Origin: Salvia splendens
Taxonomy: Eukaryota; Streptophyta; Magnoliopsida; Lamiales; Lamiaceae
Length of the DNA: 64,000 nt
Reading direction: 5' to 3'
Assembly (NCBI RefSeq): GCF_004379255.2
Contig: NC_056049.1
Location: forward strand, 19,948,063-20,012,062
The notes beneath the pieces were generated by a model. The model saw only the letters and a program-made list of their open reading frames with translations, was not told where the DNA came from and did not search any database. The position numbers and the translations under genes were made by a program. Below are positions 57,873 to 64,000 of this stretch, piece by piece (within the stretch, counting starts at the first letter, position 1; each line of letters opens with the position of its first letter).

Positions 57873-58458
57873 ATTGAATAAGATTTATCAAGTCACTTGC
57901 ATAAAATAATGTTGTTTGTCGAGGGATGAAATAGTACTATGTACCACTATTAATAGATTGAATAAGATTTCTCAAGTCACTTGCATAAAATAATGTTGTT
58001 TGTCGACTGATGAAATAGTATTATGTACCACTATTAATAGATTGAATAAGATTTCTCAAGTCACTTGCATAAAATAATGTTGTTTGTCGACGGATGAAAT
58101 AGTACTATGTACCACTATTAATAGATTGAATAAGATTTCTCAAGTCACTTGCATAAAATAATGTTGTTTGTCGACTGATGAAATAGTATTATGTACCACT
58201 ATTAATAGATTGAATAAGATTTCTCAAGTCACTTGCATAAAATAATGTTGTTTGTCGACGGATGAAATAGTACTATGTACCACTATTAATAGATTGAATA
58301 AGATTTCTCAAGTCACTTGCATAAAATAATGTTGTTTGTCGACTGATGAAATAGTATTATGTACCACTATTAATAGATTGAATAAGATTTCTCAAGTCAC
58401 TTGCATAAAATAATGTTGTTTGTCGACGGATGAAATAGTACTATGTACCACTATTAAT
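57873..58458. repeat. 84-bp tandem array, seven copies, alternating types
   Basis: Copies begin gattgaataagattt at 57873 and every 84 bp to 58377. From the second copy on they alternate strictly between a cgactgatg/tattatg type and a cgacggatg/tactatg type, making a 168-bp higher-order unit. Non-coding. Confidence 0.92.
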
Positions 58459-58465
58459 TAAATAG

Positions 58466-59064
58466 TTCATCCGTCTACAAATATTGTCTCACTTTGATCT
58501 GACACAGGTTTAAAAATGTAATAAAAAGTGAGTTGAAAAAATTAGTGTAATGTGAGTCTTACTTTTATATACTCCCTCCGTCCCACGATAATTGTCACTC
58601 TTTTCCATTTCGGTCCGTCCCACAATAATTATCACACTTTATTTTTACCATAAATGGTAAGTAGGTCCCACATTCCACTAACTCACTTCACTCACATTTT
58701 TTCTCAATACGGGTTTAAAGAGATGTTAAGAAAAGTGAGTAGAAAAAATTTGGAGGAATATGAGTCTCATTTGTATATATATTACTCCCTCAGTCCACCA
58801 TTAATTGTCACACTTTTAATCGGAACATGTTTTAGGAAATGTTATGGAAAGTGAGTAGAAAAAATTAGTGAAATAATATGAATCATACTTTTACATATTA
58901 GTTTTATAAAATTTGATTCAGAATGATTTATTAGAAAGTGAAGTCCATTACCAAAAAAGTCGTAAAAAGTAAGTGTAACAATTAATGGCACACTGCCATT
59001 ACCAAAAAAGTCGTAAAAAGTAAGTCGTAAAAGAGAAATTGTTGACAAGTAAATGGAGGGAGTG
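58466..59064. mobile_element. chain of truncated Stowaway MITEs
   Basis: Starts at about 58471 (catccgtctacaaatattgt), 58573 (ctccctccgtcccacgataa) and 58785 (ctccctcagtccaccattaa), with one right end atggagggag near 59060. A 30-bp block (ccattaccaaaaaagtcg) occurs twice near 58950 and 58995. Confidence 0.6.
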
Positions 59065-59262
59065 GTTTTAAAAAAAATGGTGAGTGGAACGAGTTAGTGA
59101 AATGTGGGCCTTACCGCCAATTTTAAGGTAAAAATAAACCTAAACTCCTATTTGTAGATGGACTAAAATAGAAAAGTGACTCACATTAGCAGACAAATGA
59201 GTATGAAACAACAATGTTTTGACGTCCAAATTCTTGCATTCGATGTTAGAAGATACATAGTA

Positions 59263-59499
59263 CTCCCTACGTCCGCCATTAGGAGTCCAGGTCACTTTTG
59301 CGCACTAATTTTATAAAAATAATAATAAATAGTTAAAGTGGAGAAATGGTAAAGTAAGAGAGAGGATAATGTTTAGAAGATTATTCTAAACATTATCCTC
59401 TCTCTTACTTTACCATTTCTCCACTTTAACTAATTATTATCATTTTTACAAAATGAGCGCGCAAAAGTGACCGGGACTCCTAATTGCGGACAGAGGGAG
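59263..59499. mobile_element. near-perfect palindromic Stowaway MITE
   Basis: Ends ctccctacgtccgccattag and inverse, TA-flanked. The two halves are almost perfectly complementary around a centre at about 59380 (gtttagaagattattctaaac), giving a hairpin with arms of about 115 bp. Confidence 0.9.
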
Positions 59500-59509
59500 T
59501 AACTAGTAA

Positions 59510-59766
59510 GATAAAATATGTCATAGATCTATCTAGTTTGAAGAGTAACTGGTCGTGACCAATGTGGTCATAATCGAGGACGTTGGCCCTAAAGGGGATT
59601 GATTGTTAAGGATTTAATGTGCCACATCGATTATAAGAACAACTGGTGTGGATTTTAAAGACTAAATGATCTCTTTCTTCTAACAAAATACTCTCTCCAT
59701 TCCGTAGTAGTAGAGTCATTTTGTCATTTTGATACGTTCCATAGTATTGGAGTCTTTTCTTTTTTG
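59510..59766. repeat. 255-bp dispersed duplication, copy 2
   Basis: Same orientation as 56958-57213, about 2.55 kb away. Confidence 0.85.
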
Positions 59767-60101
59767 AGTGAACTGCACCAAAGGGCCCTACTTGGTTGAA
59801 GTATGCATTTTGGATGTTGCTGAATTTAGGGTATCAACGAGGATTTTACAATTGTTGGTTGATTTTTTTTGTTGTATGGTTACTGTCGGACATCTGAAAA
59901 AGTATTTTGCAATTCTTGGTCGATTTCAGCTGGAATTTTAAGTGTGGAAAATTTTGCGCCTACTTGGTTGAAGTATGCATTTGGGCGGAAGAATGATTTT
60001 AGTTTTTGTGCAATGTGCTAGGTTCTATCTGCTATATTTCGGCGAAATTGCATTGCTGATTTGAATTTTGTACTGTCGAATTGAATTCAGGTCGTTACGC
60101 A

Positions 60102-60647
60102 ATGTCTTCTTCTTCTTCTCAATCGTTTGGCTCAAGCTTCAATTGGAATTGGCCTCGTCCCGAAATTGTGAAGTGTAATCACGATCTTGAGGCTGAGCTC
60201 GTGACATCTAGGACGGCTGCTAACCCGGGTAGACGTTACTATCGCTGCCCTATATGGAAGGTTAAAACCATGTATTTTGATCGTGTTGTCCATTAATTTT
60301 GTTGGCATAAATATTAATGAGAAATTATTATGCAGGACGATGACTGCAAGTTTTTTCGATGGTTTGATGCGAGTCTATCCCCAAGTCAAGACAGTTATTT
60401 TCAGAGAGTGAAACTTGAGCGAGACCAATTCGAAGCTGAACTTCGTAGCAAATCTCTACTCGAAGGTGTGCTGCACGAGAAATTGCGCTTGAAAACCGTG
60501 GAGTTTGAAGACTTGAAGCTAAAACTGGGTATGAAAACTGAAGAGTGTGACGCATTAGCGGTGAAAATTGGTCAGATGGAAACAACTCTCCGACGCTTAA
60601 AAATCACAATCTTGTTGTTATGTATTGTAATTTTTCTACTGTTATAA
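60102..60647 (+). CDS. small GRF-type zinc-finger, coiled-coil, membrane-anchored protein
   Basis: Two exons: 60102-60260 (ATG 60102, just after a likely leader acceptor tcag at 60090) and 60336-60647 (TAA), giving 156 residues. The GRF zinc finger spans about residues 25-68 with ligands in KCNHD, RRYYRCP and DDDCKFFRWFD. A coiled coil follows (residues 75-130, KLERDQFEAELRSKSLLEGV and on), then a C-terminal hydrophobic anchor (ITILLLCIVIFLLL). Such short GRF proteins are abundant in plants and often lie near or within MULEs, so it may belong to the MULE on its right. The frame is intact. DNA/RNA binding is inferred from the domain only. Confidence 0.75.
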
Positions 60648-60718
60648 CAATGCTATGTAGTGTTCGCTCCGTCGTTCATTTCTGATCCTGGTCGACTACG
60701 CTTTGCTTTGTTGTTTTT

Positions 60719-61180
60719 CATTTATGTCTGAAATCACGCATGAGGTTACACAACTATGACTGAAATCACAAACCATGTACACAAATGAATACTACCCGAC
60801 TATGACTGAAATCACAAATGCCTGATGTTGATTGAATGAAAGCGTTTTGTTTTTATCTATGCCTGAAAACACGAATGAAGTTACTCAAATATGATTGAAA
60901 TAACAAACCGACGAAGTACGCTATCCACAAAAATACCACCAAAATTTTTCATTTATGTCTGAAATCACGCATGAGGTTACACAACTATGACTGAAATCAC
61001 AAACCATTTACACAAATGAATACTACCCGACTATGACTGAAATCACAAACGCCTGATGTTGATTGAATGAAAGCGTTTTGTTTTTATCTATGCCTGAAAA
61101 AACGAATGAAGTTACTGAAATATGATTGAAATCACAAACCGACGAAGTACGCTATCCACAAAAATACCACCAAAATTTTT
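60719..61180. repeat. 231-bp tandem duplication
   Basis: The block starting catttatgtctgaaatcacg at 60719 is repeated at 60950 with few differences. Inside each copy, tgactgaaatcacaaa recurs as a shorter repeat. It lies between the GRF gene and the MULE gene, which face each other. Confidence 0.85.
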
Positions 61181-61337
61181 CCTGATATTTTTCCACCGAA
61201 CTATACTTCAACCAAAATACTAGTCTGTTACAAAATAGTCTGTACCATACAAAACATACATATCATATCATCATCACTGCCACAAATTGTTCACACATCC
61301 CAAACAAACACAACGTTTTAAGATTAAGTAAAGGCCA

Positions 61338-64000
61338 TCAATCTTGATCACCGCGGCGGTCGCATCTCTGAGGCTGAGTCCTTTTCCGAGTGCTTGGTCT
61401 CAGATTCGAAACATTAGGCTGCAACAATTAATAGTGTAGTAAGTATACATGCTTAAGCACTGTGTACAATTACATAATATAGTTGCATATGCTTATTGCA
61501 TAGTACCTCTTGGCGTTGGGGATTGTTTGACGATTCAGGTAAAGTACTGTCGCCATGTTCACGCGAAGTCTCCCCAACCTGAGAACGGGCATCTGTCCGA
61601 GGATCATTGCTGCATGTCCTCCTATTATGACCTTCTTGACCGCACTGACGACATTTCATCATGAAGGTGCGACGCAATGACTCACCTCCATCTGCATGAA
61701 GACGAATCTGGGGCTCCTCACATCTCAGTTTCTTCGGCCTGCCACGCTGTCGCTTTGACCTCGGGGGCGCCAATTCCACTGAACCATCCGCAGTACTCTT
61801 CGGCCAACTGGCTACCCCATTGATGGGGTAGAGGACATTCTCGTACAGCATGATCATTGTTGACTTCAAATAATATCGGGAAACGAATCGCGTCACGTCG
61901 TCGCCATTCTTGTTGATTGTTGCGATAGCATGCGTGCACGGGATTCCGGTTAGCTGCCACAATCTGCAGGAACAAGTCAAATCGCGCATGTTGACAACAT
62001 ATTGGCCAGACGGCCCAGACACTTGGTACGAAGACTGTCCGTTCCATGTAGCCCTCCACAATGAAGCCCTCGTGTACCACTTATCAACAAGCTCCTTGAT
62101 AACAGGAGGGACTGCGTGATCGTAGCTTTTGATCCACTGGTCTCTGATCTGAATTCTTTCCATTTGACTTGTTCGAATGTCCTCCAACATGCTGATAATT
62201 GCTTTCTCTCGAGCCAATGCAATCTTCGAATTGAATGTCTCACAGATGTTGTTCATGATCACATCACAACAGGTGTGTGGAGAGAAAAATGCCTTGACCC
62301 ACTTTTCTTTGGGAGCTACTCCAGAAAGCCACTGGTGTGCACTGGGATACTCGGTCTGCAAAGCATCCATCAAAGCCACGTACTGTTCGACGGTGGTACT
62401 CGAGGCAATCTCCCACAACCGGTCTTTGAAATCTTCACCAACAAATCTCTTCTTGAAATTGTTGTATATGTGCTGAACACAAAAGCGATGCTCGCTCTGT
62501 GGGAATTCCTCAGCAAGCAACTTTGCAAGGCCCTGATGCAACACAACAAAATATTACTACAAAATCACAGTTCAACACATAATATATTAATCAAATCCAG
62601 GGTACTTCCGACTGCACTTGATGTTGAGGTTCGGCTGAAAAATCCAGGGCCGGTTTGTACTCATTATCGTCAACATGTTGAACATCTTCACTATGAGAAG
62701 ATTTTCCCATCTGCTTTAACATAAAATCACAAATTAACACCATGCATACAATCATAAATCACAACTCTATTACAAAAGGTGTGCACTAACCTCTGCCACG
62801 CTATCAACAAGGTCTACAATTGCTTCGTTTTCATGATGCCCAATCTGAACAAAGGATGAATCACATATGAATACCAAACAATAAATAACAAATCACAAAC
62901 ATATACCACAGTGGTGTACTAACCTCTGCATGGTCTATAACTGCTTCAACCTCAACCTCAACCTCAGGTTGTATACCGTGTTCAACCTCAACTCCACATT
63001 CGCATGCATGGACATCTCCTTGTCCAACAACACCAACGACTGCTTCGTTCTCTTCAACATCCACCACAATAGCTTCTGCTTGCTCTGCACTACATGATGC
63101 AAATGCATCCATCAAATTGTTACGGGCAGCCTCCTCTTCCCTCTTCCATTCGCGACGTTTGTCTTCTAAACTTTTGGTCAAATACTCTTCAAACTCAACA
63201 TCCCTAGGGTACCACTCAAGCAACAATAATGGTGCCGATGGTTTCCTCTGCTCCTCGTGCTGTTGTTTCTTCTTTTTCGGTTTACTCTTCGGCACAATTG
63301 GGTTCGGTTCGTCAAGTTCTTCAATGACCACAGTGGGTTTTTTACTAGCATTCACAAATTTTAGCAACTCTTCCGCTTCTTCCTTTCGCTTCTTCAGCAA
63401 GGCGGCCGCATGTGTTATCTCCACAACATAAATGTGAACTAGCTTTGTGGTAGTAGCCGCGACTTCAAGAAAAGAACCCAAATGTACATCGTCAGTTATG
63501 GGCAGCAATGGGCCTCCTATTTCCACGCCCCTACAACCATCACTGTACGTTGAATGAACGTAATAGAACTCACATATGAGTTGCCTATTGTAACCCAACC
63601 GCAATACCATGCTGGAAAGATCTACGAGCTCGAACTAACGAATCCAACAATAGTCAAAGAATGTCAATTGCCCCCCAACATACTTCTTCTGTCCATTGAT
63701 TTCGAAGATTGACCCTCCGTGATGAAAACCGACGGAAAACATCCCGTGATGGTCCCCTGTTAGAGTTTGTATAGAGTTAGCAAACATCCAAATTTAAACC
63801 AAACTTATTTCACATATAAAGTCCTACAACACAGTCAAAACAATTTCACAAAACAACCAATTTTCGGAGCCCTAAATCACAATCAAAAACCTTGCTAGGA
63901 ATTTTAAATTTGAACGTACTATATTCTTCTTCCGGATAGAAGAAGTCAAGCAGAGGATCGCGAATGCTCCACGTTTCTGGGTCTACGTCGATTATCTCCG
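61338..64000 (-). pseudogene. MULE (MuDR-type) transposase gene, catalytic core deleted, runs off the right edge
   Basis: The C-terminal exons are 61418-61338 and about 62532-61507: end of the MULE domain (HRFCVQHIYNNFKKRF), SWIM finger (CSCRLWQLTGIPCTHAIATI), basic KRQRGRPKK and a CCHC knuckle (CRQCGQEGHNRRTC). The N-terminal region 63610-62861 encodes the leading domain (MVLRLGYNRQLICEFYYVHS) and a Lys/Glu-rich linker. It continues upstream (HHGMFSVGFHHGGSIFEING) with an in-frame TAG near 63635 and a further exon reaching the window end (63900-64000). Between them, about 62545-62720, only linker sequence is found; the part with the first two catalytic Asp residues is missing. So this is a defective MULE of a different family from the one at 15004-25676. 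Confidence 0.82.

Noticed and set aside
62116..62724. 202-codon plus-strand ORF
   Set aside because: Antisense to the SWIM/MULE exon; shadow frame.
1..64000. tRNA, rRNA or other structured RNA genes
   Set aside because: I scanned for cloverleaf-like and conserved box elements by eye and saw none I could support.

Overview
This is a gene-poor, transposon-dense stretch of a plant nuclear genome. Spliceosomal introns, plant-type host genes, more than a dozen Stowaway MITEs (ends ctccctccgt, TA target duplications), PIF/Harbinger, hAT and Mutator-like (MULE) elements and a TRIM retroelement all point to an angiosperm. The R1-type NLR fragment suggests an asterid, possibly Lamiales. The species cannot be fixed from the sequence.

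Layout. 0-6.2 kb: Stowaway MITEs, a Harbinger element carrying only the accessory ORF1, a Harbinger transposase relic, and a second Harbinger element carrying only a transposase (two nonsense codons). 6.6-10.8 kb: a complete hAT element with matching ends, an exact 8-bp target duplication and an uninterrupted two-exon transposase of about 805 residues, probably the youngest autonomous element here. 11-12.8 kb: degraded hAT-like and repeat-containing elements.

12.8-33.0 kb is one 20-kb nest. A Stowaway MITE is split by a small hAT element with cggtataccg motifs, and that is split at a (TA)n tract. The tract holds seven elements laid end to end, each bounded by (TA)n: four MITEs and three related MULEs. 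The first MULE (15004-25676) is of full length. It has a ULP1-like cysteine protease gene and a FAR1-type transposase gene, transcribed towards each other, both with nonsense or frameshift damage. The other two are inverted, short, non-autonomous relatives that carry host gene fragments (an R1-type NLR N-terminus; the chloroplast ATP synthase delta subunit). All three carry long arrays of the same 22-bp minisatellite, in introns and spacers.

33-45 kb: a third Harbinger ORF1-only element, a TRIM, a decayed copy of signal peptidase complex subunit 3, an apparently intact alpha-crystallin-domain gene of the IDM2/IDM3 type (minus strand), and a fourth Harbinger ORF1-only element just upstream of its leader. 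45.9-54.1 kb is the host gene island: a seven-exon J-domain/ferredoxin-like plastid protein gene (minus) and a four-exon DeSI-type PPPDE peptidase gene (plus) with a GC-AG intron. 54-64 kb: intergenic repeats (an 84-bp tandem array with 168-bp higher-order alternation, a 255-bp dispersed duplication, a palindromic MITE), a small GRF zinc-finger gene, and the damaged transposase gene of another MULE that runs off the right edge.

The cellular genes are unrelated housekeeping or regulatory loci and do not form a pathway. The coherent system in the window is the (TA)n-targeting MULE family with its minisatellite and captured host exons.
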